A stretch of 64,000 nt of DNA from positions 168,327 through 232,326 of the forward strand of contig NZ_BMDT01000003.1 in assembly GCF_014635985.1 (NCBI RefSeq), given 5' to 3'. The position numbers and the translations under genes are program-made. Below are positions 1 to 9,079 of the stretch, piece after piece (position 1 is the stretch's first letter; the number at the start of each line of letters is the position of its first letter). The notes below the pieces were generated by a model. It searched no databases. It saw only the letters and a list, made by a program, of their open reading frames with translations, and had not been told where the DNA came from. Origin of the DNA: Enterococcus alcedinis. GTDB lineage: Bacteria > Bacillota > Bacilli > Lactobacillales > Enterococcaceae.

Positions 1-2
1 CA

Positions 3-53
3 GATGATCTATCACCGATTGAAATCAGTGGTATAGGTGCTTTTCAACAATAA
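3..53 (+). CDS. possible 3' end of an upstream gene (partial)
   Basis: The frame starting at base 3 is open from the window edge to a TAA at 51-53 and would end in ...IEISGIGAFQQ. It may be the C-terminus of a gene that begins outside the window. Only 16 codons are visible and chance is a real alternative. I do not recognise the product. Confidence 0.3.
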   Translation, partial: DDLSPIEISGIGAFQQ

Positions 54-123
54 ACGAGCTGTTTTGTATGAAATGAACAATCGTAAATTTATGTTTGTGA
101 GATAACGCCAATGTAACGGATTG

Positions 124-189
124 TGGCATCGTTTACAATAATTCAGGTAAGTAAAAAGAAATGTTGCGAGTATTTCGTTATCGTTTACA
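124..189 (+). promoter_or_regulatory. two cre-like (CcpA) boxes upstream of the MFS gene
   Basis: TGGCATCGTTTACA (124-137) and CGTTATCGTTTACA (176-189) each match the catabolite responsive element consensus TGWNANCGNTNWCA at 13 of 14 positions. They share the core ATCGTTTACA. The second ends just before the ribosome site of the MFS gene. Carbon catabolite control of the transporter is inferred. Confidence 0.45.
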
Positions 190-202
190 TGGAGGGAAAA
201 AA

Positions 203-1447
203 ATGGAAACAACAGAAAACAAAACAGGTTTTGCGTACTGGAAAAAAATCGTTATCCTACTTTGTGCTGGTTGGATGGCAATTTGGATTTATCGTTCAGC
301 ACTATCACCGATTTACCCACAAATTAGTAGTTCACTAAAAGGTGGCGCTTCGGATACAGCATTAGGACTTATTTCAAGTTTTTATTTTACAGGATATGTA
401 GCAATGCAAATTCCAGCAGGATTATTAGTTGATAGAATTGGTAAGAAAAAAGTTTTAATTCCTGGATTTATTTTATTCGGGATTGCAGCATTTATCATTT
501 CTCAAGCAACAACAATTGGCGTAATTTACGCAGCAAGCTTATTAGCCGGTGTTGGTTGTGGATCATTCTACGGTTCAGCTTACAGCTTAACGTCAGAATA
601 CATTCCTCAAGCAAAACGTAGCTTCTCAACAGCGATCGTTAACAGTGGTTCAGCAGTTGGTTCAGGTTTAGGATTAATCTTATCAAGTTTCTTAGTTGCA
701 CAACGTGGTTTACCATGGCAAACAATGATGTATATCACAGTTGCTTTAGTAATCATCATGTTAATTGCTTTCCAAACAATCATTAAAGAGTCTAAATCAG
801 ATGAAGTTGTGAAAACAGCAGTTAAAGAAGAGGTAAAAGTAGAAGCACCAAAAGAAAAAGCATCAATGAAAACATTATTTCAACCAAAAATGTTATTTGC
901 TTACATCTTATACTTTGCAACATGTTATGCATACTACATGACAGTAACATGGTTACCAAGTTTCTTAGGAACAGAACGTGGATTCGAAGGAGCTGCAATT
1001 GGCTTCTCAGCAGCATTAGTATCATTTGCTTCAATTCCTGGTGCATTAGCATTCAGTCGTTTAGCAGATAAGTTCATGGATCATAAAGTTCGTTTTATCG
1101 TTATTTTACAATTCTCAGCAGCAATCATGCTGTTACTTACAGTTCAAGCGACAAACTCAACATTCTTATTAATTGCGTTAATCATGTACGGATTCTTAGG
1201 TAAATTAGCAGTTGAACCAATCATTATCTCTTGGTTAGGCGACAACGCACCTAAAGTTGGAATTGGTACAACACTAGGCGTATTCAACTTCTTCGGAATG
1301 ATGTCGTCAATTATTGCTCCAGCATTAACTGGTCAAATCTCAGACGTAACAGGCTCTAAAGTAATGGGCTTCTACATCTCAGTTGGTCTATTAGTTATTG
1401 GAACAACACTATTCATGTTAGCAAACATGAAGAAAAAAGCAGCATAA
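203..1447 (+). CDS. MFS transporter
   Basis: A 414-residue integral membrane protein of the major facilitator superfamily. It shows about twelve hydrophobic segments in two halves joined by a charged Lys/Glu-rich loop near residues 195-225. A GRxGRR-like signature is seen as DRIGKKK in the loop after TM2, and a serine/glycine-rich TM4-5 region follows (SGSAVGSGLG). The start is ATG 203, behind GGAGGG at 191-196; an upstream in-frame ATG at 161 has no ribosome site. Two cre-like boxes precede it, suggesting the substrate is a carbon source or organic anion, but the substrate cannot be read from the sequence. Confidence 0.85.
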   Translation: METTENKTGFAYWKKIVILLCAGWMAIWIYRSALSPIYPQISSSLKGGASDTALGLISSFYFTGYVAMQIPAGLLVDRIGKKKVLIPGFILFGIAAFIISQATTIGVIYAASLLAGVGCGSFYGSAYSLTSEYIPQAKRSFSTAIVNSGSAVGSGLGLILSSFLVAQRGLPWQTMMYITVALVIIMLIAFQTIIKESKSDEVVKTAVKEEVKVEAPKEKASMKTLFQPKMLFAYILYFATCYAYYMTVTWLPSFLGTERGFEGAAIGFSAALVSFASIPGALAFSRLADKFMDHKVRFIVILQFSAAIMLLLTVQATNSTFLLIALIMYGFLGKLAVEPIIISWLGDNAPKVGIGTTLGVFNFFGMMSSIIAPALTGQISDVTGSKVMGFYISVGLLVIGTTLFMLANMKKKAA

Positions 1448-1462
1448 ATCTTGTTACCCACA

Positions 1463-1508
1463 AACACCCGTTGGAAAAGATGATTCCTTTTTCAGTGGGT
1501 GTTTTTTT
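1463..1508 (+). terminator. intrinsic terminator after the MFS gene
   Basis: ACACCC pairs with GGGTGT across an imperfect inner stem (GGAAAAG / CTTTTTC), followed by a run of seven T. Confidence 0.75.
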
Positions 1509-1774
1509 GTGTCTTGAATTGTCAAATTAAACGCAACACCTTGCCAAAGAAGAGGGAACTCTTCAGGTAATGACACGAATTAGAACGATAGATAGTCAAT
1601 GAAATTTTTCTTTTTTAAGGTGTTAATGGGAAAATATAAGGAAGTCGAAAGGGGAACAAACCTTGTTAAATCAACGTGTGTAGAAACTTGTCAGTCGATT
1701 TTAAGGGATGTGATGAAATGGCGCTAGCCTTTTGACCCCGTAATGGTTAATCTGACTTTGAAAGGAGAAATAAC
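1509..1774. other. intergenic region before the XRE gene
   Basis: No convincing gene. A 33-codon frame (ATG 1626 to TAG 1727) follows AAGGTG at an awkwardly short spacing and shows no recognisable motif. The AAAGGAG ribosome site of the next gene lies at its end. Confidence 0.4.
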
Positions 1775-2443
1775 ATGACTTTTGGAAATAAACTAAAAAA
1801 ATTAAGAAATGAAAAAGGAATGACACAAGAACATTTAGGCGAAAAACTACAAGTTTCACGCTCAACGATTTCGAGTTGGGAGACAAGTCGGAGTTATCCG
1901 GATTTGCAAATGATTGTTGTTATTTGCGACTTGCTCGAAACGTCGCTAGATGAACTATTAAGAGAGGATGTTACCATTGTGAAGAAATTAAGTTTTGATA
2001 CAAAAGCAAAAAAAATATTCATGTGGGTGGCGCTATTGGCTGTATTTCTCATTGGAAATCAGGCTTTATCTTCCATAACGTTTAAAGCTAATCCGAAGCA
2101 AATAGAAGTAACAGAAATGAACATCGTTAGAGATTGGGGTTATCATGGTGGAGATGCTGATCGTGATTGGAATACAACGATCGATAGTCGCTTGATTTCA
2201 AAGAATCCTTTTTTTAAAGTCATTAATGAGGATTTTTTATTAGCTAAAAAAGATGACAAGTTGACTGGGATGGTCTATGGCTCGTTTAACTTTTTCCACC
2301 TATTTACGACAAACAAGACGAGTATTACGCAGAGTGTCTTGCTAGAAAAAGAAACAAAAAATGACGAACTGGCAATTTTTTTTAATGGCCAAGCAGTTGA
2401 TCCAAAAATAATGACTATTTCAGAAATTAATATTCAAAAATAA
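1775..2443 (+). CDS. XRE-family regulator with a membrane anchor
   Basis: 222 residues. Residues 5-60 are a Cro/C1-type helix-turn-helix (KLKKLRNEKGMTQEHLGEKL, then SRSTISSWETSRSYPDLQ). A hydrophobic segment near residues 85-103 (WVALLAVFLIGNQALS) is followed by an extracytoplasmic C-terminal domain of about 115 residues with no recognised fold. This architecture, DNA-binding domain plus one TM plus outer domain, is common in Firmicutes and suggests sensing at the membrane. ATG 1775 follows AAAGGAG. It stands alone between terminators; the target is unknown. Confidence 0.8.
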   Translation: MTFGNKLKKLRNEKGMTQEHLGEKLQVSRSTISSWETSRSYPDLQMIVVICDLLETSLDELLREDVTIVKKLSFDTKAKKIFMWVALLAVFLIGNQALSSITFKANPKQIEVTEMNIVRDWGYHGGDADRDWNTTIDSRLISKNPFFKVINEDFLLAKKDDKLTGMVYGSFNFFHLFTTNKTSITQSVLLEKETKNDELAIFFNGQAVDPKIMTISEINIQK

Positions 2444-2445
2444 TT

Positions 2446-2488
2446 AAAGACCTGAAATCCGACTTAATTATCGGAAATTCAGGTCTTT
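2446..2488. terminator. bidirectional terminator between convergent genes
   Basis: AAAGACCTGAA...CCGA pairs with TCGG...TTCAGGTCTTT (two-base asymmetry). A-rich and T-rich flanks let it serve both the XRE gene and the opposing Mga-like gene, whose stop codon lies inside it. Confidence 0.75.
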
Positions 2489-3310
2489 TGTGTCTTCAGC
2501 AATAAGTAAAACATTGTTTTGGTATGGCGTTTGAGTGAGTAATCGATTTTGATAGTCGGTTAAAAAAAGGAGTATGCGTGGATCAAGAGAAAGAAACGAC
2601 AAGTCGGTCACTGGCATAATGGTTTCAATCAAGCCAAACAGTTGTCGGGCGATATGATTCCAGCCTTTTTCACTCAAGTGGAAAGAAAAGGACGCTTGCC
2701 CAGTTATTTTTGTCGGGAGAAAGTGATTCAAACTTTGCCCGCAACGCAATCGTAATTGTTGAACTTCGCTAAAGCGTTCATAAAGCGCTCGCTTACAAAA
2801 CCAGTTTAAAGGGGAATCGAAAATTAACGATAAGCAAAAGCTAAGCCAGCGAATAGACAGTTCGCATCCTTTTAAAATGGGATCAGTCTGAAAGGAAATC
2901 TCGATTGAGTAAGGAGCAAGTGCAGTGACTGTTTTTCGAATAGCTCGCTTAATCGTTGATTGGCTTAAGTGTAACTGTCGAGCTAAATCATTGATAGTCG
3001 TGGAGTGAATGTTAGTTATCGCCCATAAAATTTGACAGCTCTGGTTTTGTTGATAGAGATGCGCAAAGAGATTAAGATATTGTGTCGTTGAACAAGTTAA
3101 TTGGACCGAATGCTGTGTTAATTGAAAAAACTTTCGATAGGGTTGATTTAACAGTTGATCGAACCAATTTTTGATTTGGCGAAGAATACCTTCTTTGGTT
3201 TGTTGTTTATTTTTGGCGAAAAAGACGAGCGCAATTGGTTCTTCAATCGGATTGGCTATAAGAATATCAAAAATGATTTGTTCTGGTTTCGTTAAAATAG
3301 TATGTAACAT
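2468..3310 (-). CDS. Mga-type helix-turn-helix transcriptional regulator
   Basis: 280 residues from ATG 3310, behind GAGGTGATAAAA; an upstream in-frame ATG at 3346 lacks a ribosome site. A central winged-helix segment (NDLARQLHLSQSTIKRAIRK, followed by GCELSIRW) matches the Mga/M-trans-acting positive regulator HTH, in which a GxELxIR pattern follows the recognition helix. The C-terminal half shows no clear PRD or EIIB domain, so the protein is shorter than classical Mga (~500 aa). It may control the divergent TauE gene or genes elsewhere. Confidence 0.6.
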   Translation of the reverse strand: MLHTILTKPEQIIFDILIANPIEEPIALVFFAKNKQQTKEGILRQIKNWFDQLLNQPYRKFFQLTQHSVQLTCSTTQYLNLFAHLYQQNQSCQILWAITNIHSTTINDLARQLHLSQSTIKRAIRKTVTALAPYSIEISFQTDPILKGCELSIRWLSFCLSLIFDSPLNWFCKRALYERFSEVQQLRLRCGQSLNHFLPTKITGQASFSFHLSEKGWNHIARQLFGLIETIMPVTDLSFLSLDPRILLFLTDYQNRLLTQTPYQNNVLLIAEDTKDLNFR

Positions 3311-3857
3311 TTTTATCACCTCGCAGTTAAAATAGCATGTTCGCAAAGGTGTCGTTTATTAGCTCTTGTTTAAAAAGGGCCCTTTTTAAAATGAAACTGC
3401 GTCTAATAGTAGATTTGTTTTCGAAAAACAAGAAATTTTAAATAATAATGTTTAAGAAAGCTTTAAGATAAATCATTTAGGTCGATAAAGGTCAAAAGGA
3501 AGGGAGTGTTGTCAAGTTGTTATTAACAAAAGTTGAGCTTATCAGCTTTTAGCTCGTTTTTTAGTCGAAACAAATATTAGAAAACAGGCGATAATGAAAA
3601 ACGAGTAAGTATAATGGAAAAAAAGGGCCTATATTGGTTTTCTTTGTGAAAATTTATTTTCGTAACACATGTTTATCAATGTTTTGGTTTTCATCTTTCA
3701 CAAAGACCTTAGAAAAGACCTGGTTTTTCGCTATTTCAAGTAAAAAATCAGCAAGATGCGATTTGCATTTTAAGTTAAAATTTGCTAAAATATTCCTCTT
3801 TTTTTAAGAGCCGAAATCAAGTAGTATAGAAGGATAAGGAAAAGGGAGTGAAGTGGA
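3311..3857. other. 547-bp intergenic region with dyad symmetries
   Basis: No gene is supported. It holds a perfect 22-bp palindrome (3369-3390) and a spaced inverted repeat CTTTGTGAAA (3642-3651) / TTTCACAAAG (3696-3705). The ribosome site AAAGGGAG of the TauE gene is at 3841-3848. The length suggests regulatory sites for both divergent genes. Confidence 0.5.
3369..3390. repeat. perfect 22-bp palindrome
   Basis: TTTAAAAAGGGCCCTTTTTAAA has no mismatch and no loop. It lies 59 bp upstream of the Mga-like gene start and could be an operator, or a short terminator-like hairpin. Confidence 0.6.
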
Positions 3858-4649
3858 TTGACGATTGGAATATTAGGAATGCTTTATTTTATGATTATTG
3901 TCTTAGCAAATACGATCGGGGCAATTTCTGGCATGGGTGGTGGAGTCATTATTAAACCGATTTTTGATTTAGTTGGTGTCCACCAAGTGGCGGAAATATC
4001 ATTCTATGCAGCCGTAGCAGTCTTTGTGATGTCGATTGTTTCGACCTATCGACAAGTTCAAAATGGCATTAAAATCGCTTGGCGTTTTGCAGCTTGGGTT
4101 TCTTTTGGTGCAGTCATTGGCGGTTTTGTCGGTACGGCTTTACTCGATTGGTTTATTCTACGTTTGCCAAATGAAGGGTATGCGAAGCTGATTCAGATTG
4201 GTTTAACGATTGTCACACTACTATTCGCCTTTGTCTATACAAAATATGATCGACCGAAGCTGTCTTTACAGCATGTTGGATGGTACGTGTTATGTGGATT
4301 TATTTTAGGGACATTAGCAAGTTTATTGGGAATTGGGGGAGGACCGATTAACGTGTCACTCTTAATGCTACTTTTTGCGTTACCGATGAAAGATGCAACC
4401 GTCTATTCGATTTGCACGATTTTTTTCTCACAATTAGCCAAATTGATTTCAATTGGATTAACGAGTGGTTTTGCCATTTTTGATTTGCGTTTATTGCTTT
4501 TTGTGATTCCAGCCGCGATTATTGGCGGATTTTTAGGTGCGAAACTAAGTGGTTTGCTGTCTAGCGATAAGGTAACAATTGTTTTTCAAATGGTCATTCT
4601 TTTTGTTTTATTGATTAATATCTATAACGGACTTGTGTTAATATTGTAA
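3858..4649 (+). CDS. sulfite exporter TauE/SafE family (TSUP) permease
   Basis: 263 residues, about eight hydrophobic segments. Two family signatures are visible, one per half: GAISGMGGGVIIKPIF near residues 19-34 and the GIGGGPINV repeat near 156-164. Such proteins move sulfonates, sulfite or other organic anions out of the cell. Start is TTG 3858, behind AAAGGGAG with nine bases of spacing; ATG 3879 would cut into TM1. The substrate is unassigned. It lies upstream of cydABCD but is separated by a strong terminator. Confidence 0.8.
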   Translation: MTIGILGMLYFMIIVLANTIGAISGMGGGVIIKPIFDLVGVHQVAEISFYAAVAVFVMSIVSTYRQVQNGIKIAWRFAAWVSFGAVIGGFVGTALLDWFILRLPNEGYAKLIQIGLTIVTLLFAFVYTKYDRPKLSLQHVGWYVLCGFILGTLASLLGIGGGPINVSLLMLLFALPMKDATVYSICTIFFSQLAKLISIGLTSGFAIFDLRLLLFVIPAAIIGGFLGAKLSGLLSSDKVTIVFQMVILFVLLINIYNGLVLIL

Positions 4650-4701
4650 CAGCATTACCTTTAAAGAATAACGAGAGATTTATTTGCAGAAACACAGATA
4701 T

Positions 4702-4738
4702 AGCAGTTAATCTCACAAGCAGATTAGTTGCTTTTTTT
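4702..4738 (+). terminator. intrinsic terminator after the TauE gene
   Basis: AGCAGTTAATCT pairs with AGATTAGTTGCT (12 bp with two G-U pairs, loop CACAAGC), followed by seven T. Confidence 0.9.
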
Positions 4739-4808
4739 GTAATAAAAACTATGCTTATAAAGAAAGACTAATGTTGTATTGTAAAGTCAGCCACTAAGAA
4801 TCAATCTA

Positions 4809-4833
4809 TTTGTGAAAAATTTATTTGTCATTA
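4809..4833 (+). promoter_or_regulatory. possible redox-responsive operator upstream of cydA
   Basis: TTTGTGAAAAATTTATTTGTCA lies ~90 bp upstream of cydA. It contains TTGTGA, the half-site of Rex operators, and an AT core with partial dyad symmetry. A near copy, TTTGTGAAAATTTATTTTCG, lies at 3643-3662. Rex controls cyd operons in several Firmicutes. The second half-site is poor, so this is tentative. Confidence 0.3.
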
Positions 4834-4920
4834 TTTCGATTTTTTTTAACGCTGTTTTATTACTTCAGACAACTTTGCGAATTTCTTTCGAGTATAAACA
4901 ACGAGAAATGAGGGAGAGCA

Positions 4921-6342
4921 ATGGATATTGTGACACTAGCACGCATTCAGTTTGCGATGACAACAGTGTTTCACTACTTTTTCGTACCATTTTCGATTGG
5001 TACGGGATTGATCGTAGCCATTATGGAGACGATGTATGTTATTAAGAAACAAGATATTTATTTAAAAATGGCGAAATTTTGGGCGAGTATTTTCTTGCTA
5101 AGTTTTGCAGTTGGTGTTGTAACCGGCTTAATCCAAGAATTCCAATTTGGAATGAACTGGTCAGACTACTCTCGATTTGTAGGAGATATTTTTGGGGCGC
5201 CTTTAGCAATTGAAGCGCTACTTGCTTTCTTCTTGGAATCAACTTTTATTGGATTATGGTTATTTACGTGGAATAAAGTCAGTCCAAAACTACACGTTAC
5301 TTTCATGTGGTTGGTGGTTTTTGGAACATTTATGTCTGCTTTTTGGATCTTAGTAGCCAATGCCTTTATGCAACATCCAGTCGGTTATACGATTAATAAT
5401 GGGCGTGCAGAAATGACCGATTTTGTGGCGTTAATTACCAGTCATCAAGTTTGGTATGAGTTCACTCACGTGATTTCAGGTGCGATTATTATGGGTGGTA
5501 CAGTGATTGCAGGTATGGCAGGTATTCAATTGTTAAGACAAAAAACAATGAGTGAAATCACACGCGATATTTATAAAAAATCAATGCGTATTGGTTTTAT
5601 CGTTGCGTTAGTCGGTTCACTGGGTGTCTTAGGTACTGGTGACTTACAAATGAAAGCGTTGGTTGAAGATCAACCAATGAAATTCGCTGCAACAGAAGGA
5701 TTATATGAAGACTCGGGTGATCCGGCTGCTTGGACAGTCATTGCTTGGATGAATACACATGAGAGAGAACGCGTATTTGGGATCGAAATCCCTTATATGT
5801 TAAGTATTTTATCTTATAACAAGCCATCGGGTTATGTTAAAGGGATGAATACAATCGAGGCAGAACTGGTTGAAGAACATGGTGAAGGAAACTATTTCCC
5901 ACCAGTTAATACCTTATTCTGGACATTTAGAATTATGGCCGGGATTGGCATGTTAACATTACTTGTTTCAAGTGCAGGACTATTCTTTACAAGGAAGAAA
6001 AAACCAATCCTTTATGAAAAACGCTGGATGTTATGGGTGGTTTCATTAATGACTATCACGCCATTTTTAGCGAATACTTCTGGTTGGTTAGTGACTGAAT
6101 TAGGTCGCTTCCCATGGACGGTTTATGGTTTATTTAAGATTGAAGACAGTGTCTCACCGAATGTTTCGGCGACGTCCTTACTGATTTCGAATATCACTTA
6201 CTTCACGTTATTCTTAGTTTTAGGTGGTGTGATGATTTACTTTGTGAATCGTCAACTACATAAAGGACCGGAACATGCGGAAGAACTTGAAGCAATCGAA
6301 AACCAAGCAGCAAAAGATCCATTTGATGGAGGTGGCTACTAA
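4921..6342 (+). CDS. cydA: cytochrome bd menaquinol oxidase subunit I
   Basis: 473 residues; catalytic subunit that oxidises quinol and reduces O2 to water in the membrane. Visible landmarks: His18 (heme ligand, FHYFFVPFSIG), Glu98 and Glu106 in IEALLAFFLES (proton/heme site), His183 in the FTHVISG segment, the quinol-loop signature QPMKFAATEGLYED near 251-264, and GRFPWTVYG. The Q-loop lacks the long insertion of proteobacterial CydA, as in other Firmicutes. ATG 4921 follows AGGGAGAG. First gene of cydABCD; its stop overlaps the cydB start by one base. Confidence 0.97.
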   Translation: MDIVTLARIQFAMTTVFHYFFVPFSIGTGLIVAIMETMYVIKKQDIYLKMAKFWASIFLLSFAVGVVTGLIQEFQFGMNWSDYSRFVGDIFGAPLAIEALLAFFLESTFIGLWLFTWNKVSPKLHVTFMWLVVFGTFMSAFWILVANAFMQHPVGYTINNGRAEMTDFVALITSHQVWYEFTHVISGAIIMGGTVIAGMAGIQLLRQKTMSEITRDIYKKSMRIGFIVALVGSLGVLGTGDLQMKALVEDQPMKFAATEGLYEDSGDPAAWTVIAWMNTHERERVFGIEIPYMLSILSYNKPSGYVKGMNTIEAELVEEHGEGNYFPPVNTLFWTFRIMAGIGMLTLLVSSAGLFFTRKKKPILYEKRWMLWVVSLMTITPFLANTSGWLVTELGRFPWTVYGLFKIEDSVSPNVSATSLLISNITYFTLFLVLGGVMIYFVNRQLHKGPEHAEELEAIENQAAKDPFDGGGY

Positions 6343-7358
6343 TGAGTGGTTTACAATTATTTTGGTTCGTTTTAATCGGTATTTTATTTTCAGGCTTTTT
6401 CTTCTTAGAGGGCTTTGACTTTGGTGTTGGAATGTCGACAAAAACATTGGCATTTAATGAAGAAGAAGAAAATCAAGTGATTGCGACAATTGGTCCAGTT
6501 TGGGATGGAAATGAAGTTTGGCTAGTCACTGCCGGTGGCGCGATGTTTGCATCTTTTCCGTTTTGGTATGCGTCACTCTTTAGTGGTTATTACTTAATCT
6601 TATTATTGATTTTAGTTGGTTTAATTATTCGTGGTGTTTCTTTTGAATTCCGTGGGAAAAGTCAAAAGCATAAATCACTATGGACATGGACGTTAGCCAT
6701 TGGGAGCTTTATGGTACCATTTTTCTTTGGTATTTTATTTACGAGTTTAATTCAAGGCATGCCAATCGATGCAAATGGTGATATGATGGCAACCTTTACG
6801 GACTATATTAACCCGTTATCACTAGTCGGTGCGATTGCTTTAACATTGCTTTCATACTTACATGGAATGAATTACTTAGCGCTTAAAACAACAGGTCCTG
6901 TCCGTATTAAAGCAAAAAATCATGCGCAAGCATTGTATTGGGTTTTATATGCAGGCTTAGCCTTGTTCAGTATTTTATTGTACTTCAATACTGATTTCTT
7001 TGAAAACAACTTCATGCTAACAACGGCTTTCTTGGTTGTGATGGTTGCTTTAACAGTGATTGCGAATGTGGCGCTTAACCGTCACAAAGAGCTCTTAGCA
7101 TTTATCGCAAGTGGTTTTACGATCGTTGCGTTAGTCGCATTACTTTTCACTGGTTTATTCCCACGTGTGATGATTAGTTCCATTTCGCCGGAATATGATA
7201 TCTTGATTCAAAATGCGACATCGACACCGTATACTTTAAGAATCATGAGTATGGTTTCGTTAACGATATTACCGTTTGTACTAGGCTATATCGCATGGTC
7301 TTACTATATCTTTAGAGGGCGTATCAGACATGATGAGCCAATGGAGGAGCATTATTAA
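6342..7358 (+). CDS. cydB: cytochrome bd menaquinol oxidase subunit II
   Basis: 338 residues, about eight or nine membrane segments, with the family N-terminus FFLEGFDFGVGM and the downstream GPVWDGNEVWLVTAGGAMFA block. Partner of CydA and required for the heme b595/d centre. Starts at TAATG overlapping the cydA stop and ends overlapping the next gene in the same way, so translation is coupled. Its length is usual for Gram-positive CydB. Confidence 0.97.
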   Translation: MSGLQLFWFVLIGILFSGFFFLEGFDFGVGMSTKTLAFNEEEENQVIATIGPVWDGNEVWLVTAGGAMFASFPFWYASLFSGYYLILLLILVGLIIRGVSFEFRGKSQKHKSLWTWTLAIGSFMVPFFFGILFTSLIQGMPIDANGDMMATFTDYINPLSLVGAIALTLLSYLHGMNYLALKTTGPVRIKAKNHAQALYWVLYAGLALFSILLYFNTDFFENNFMLTTAFLVVMVALTVIANVALNRHKELLAFIASGFTIVALVALLFTGLFPRVMISSISPEYDILIQNATSTPYTLRIMSMVSLTILPFVLGYIAWSYYIFRGRIRHDEPMEEHY

Positions 7359-9079
7359 TGATGGATAAAGCTTTAATGGGCTTATCCAAGATTAAACAAA
7401 TAATGGGGATGCTTGCAGGACTAGCCGTTTTGCAAGCTCTCTTTATTATTGGACAAGCTTATACGTTAGCAACAGTGATTACCCACCTATGGGAAGGCAA
7501 CAGTATGCAAGGACAAGGTATTTGGTTAGCAAGTTTCTTCGTCATCTTTCTAGCGCGTCATGGCGTGACTTGGATACGAAACCACCTGTTAGATCAATAT
7601 GCAGCGAAACAAGCACAAGTGTTGCGCAAGCAATTATTAGAAAAGATATTTCGTGTGGGTCCAAGTATTGTACAAGATAAAGGTACAGGAAATATGACGA
7701 CAATGGCACTTGAAGGTGTGAATCAAGTCGAGAATTATATTCATTTGATTTTAGTTAAAATGATGAATTTAATGATTATTCCCTGGATTATTTTAGCCTT
7801 TATTTTTTACTTAGATATTCGCTCAGGCGTGATTTTAATTTTTATTTATCCGCTAATTATTTTATTTATGGTTATCCTAGGCTACGCAGCACAAGCCAAA
7901 GCGGATCGCCAATACGCGTCTTTCCAAATTTTGGCCAATCATTTCATTGATTCATTACGTGGAATGGATACGTTAAAAATGTTTGGTATTAGTAAACGCT
8001 ATGGTAAAAGTATTTATAAAACAAGTGAGGCTTTTCGTAAGTCCACGATTAGTACTTTAAAAATTGCTATTCTTTCGAGTTTTGCCCTCGACTTTTTCAC
8101 GACACTTTCCGTAGCGATTGTGGCGGTTATGTTGGGCTTGCGCTTATTGAATGGTGTGGTCTTTTTATTTCCGGCACTAACCGTGTTGATTTTGGCACCT
8201 GAATATTTCTTGCCGATTCGTGATTTCTCTGCGGATTATCATGCAACACTCGATGGGAAAAATGCGATGGCCGCGATTCGTGAAGTGTTAGAGACACCAG
8301 AAACGGTGACTGAGCCAATTGAAGTCCCTTTATGGGATGAATCCTCAACATTAGGACTGGAGCAAGTGAGTCTGGATTATGATGGACAAAAAGCGCTTGA
8401 ATCGATTCAATTTACAGCAAAAGGCTATCAAAAAATTGGCGTCATCGGGATGAGTGGTTCCGGGAAATCAACGTTGATGAATATTTTAAGTGGCTTTTTA
8501 ATGCCAAAATCAGGCAGTGTGATGTTGAATGACCAACCATTAGCGAATTTTGCACAAGAAGATTGGCAGAAACAATTACTCTATATTCCGCAAAATCCTT
8601 ATATTTTCCAATTATCTTTACGTGAAAATTTAACGTTTTATACCCCAGATGCAACGGACGCAGAAGTGCTACAAGCCGTGGAAGTCGTTGGGTTAACCGC
8701 ATTGGTAGCCGAACTACCAGATGGTTTGGAGACGCAACTCGGAGGTGGGGCTCGAACATTAAGTGGTGGGCAAGCACAACGGATTGCTTTAGCGCGTGCT
8801 TTTTTAGACCACTCACGTAAAGTGTTAGTTTTTGATGAACCGACTGCTCATCTAGATATCGAGACAGAGATTGAAATTAAAGAAGGAATGTTACCTTTGA
8901 TGGAAAATCGCCTCGTATTCTTTGCCACGCACCGTTTGCATTGGATGCATCAGATGGATCAAATCATCGTTTTGAAAGAAGGTAAAATTGTAGAAATGGG
9001 AACGTTTGACGAATTAGTTCAGCGACAAGATCACTTCTATGATTTAACGAAACAAATGAGGGGGGATAGCGATGTTTAA
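7358..9079 (+). CDS. cydD: thiol reductant ABC exporter subunit CydD
   Basis: 573 residues: an N-terminal six-helix ABC exporter membrane domain (about 1-310) and a C-terminal ATPase. Walker A GMSGSGKST is near 363-371, signature LSGGQAQR near 466-473, Walker B VLVFDEP near 487-493, with a His switch in FFATHR. The CydDC heterodimer exports glutathione/cysteine to the outside and is needed to assemble cytochrome bd. In Firmicutes the first of the pair is often called cydC, so the symbol depends on convention. It overlaps the next gene by 8 bp. Confidence 0.93.
   Translation: MMDKALMGLSKIKQIMGMLAGLAVLQALFIIGQAYTLATVITHLWEGNSMQGQGIWLASFFVIFLARHGVTWIRNHLLDQYAAKQAQVLRKQLLEKIFRVGPSIVQDKGTGNMTTMALEGVNQVENYIHLILVKMMNLMIIPWIILAFIFYLDIRSGVILIFIYPLIILFMVILGYAAQAKADRQYASFQILANHFIDSLRGMDTLKMFGISKRYGKSIYKTSEAFRKSTISTLKIAILSSFALDFFTTLSVAIVAVMLGLRLLNGVVFLFPALTVLILAPEYFLPIRDFSADYHATLDGKNAMAAIREVLETPETVTEPIEVPLWDESSTLGLEQVSLDYDGQKALESIQFTAKGYQKIGVIGMSGSGKSTLMNILSGFLMPKSGSVMLNDQPLANFAQEDWQKQLLYIPQNPYIFQLSLRENLTFYTPDATDAEVLQAVEVVGLTALVAELPDGLETQLGGGARTLSGGQAQRIALARAFLDHSRKVLVFDEPTAHLDIETEIEIKEGMLPLMENRLVFFATHRLHWMHQMDQIIVLKEGKIVEMGTFDELVQRQDHFYDLTKQMRGDSDV

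Noticed and set aside
822-1052. Open frame on the minus strand inside the MFS gene
   Set aside because: Antisense shadow of a clearly coding membrane protein; low-complexity Leu-rich translation and no ribosome site.
1626-1727. 33-codon ORF before the XRE gene
   Set aside because: Ribosome-site spacing is too short and no motif or hydrophobic pattern supports it.
4812-5045. GTG-start frame overlapping the start of cydA
   Set aside because: Overlaps cydA out of frame; its start lies in the putative operator.
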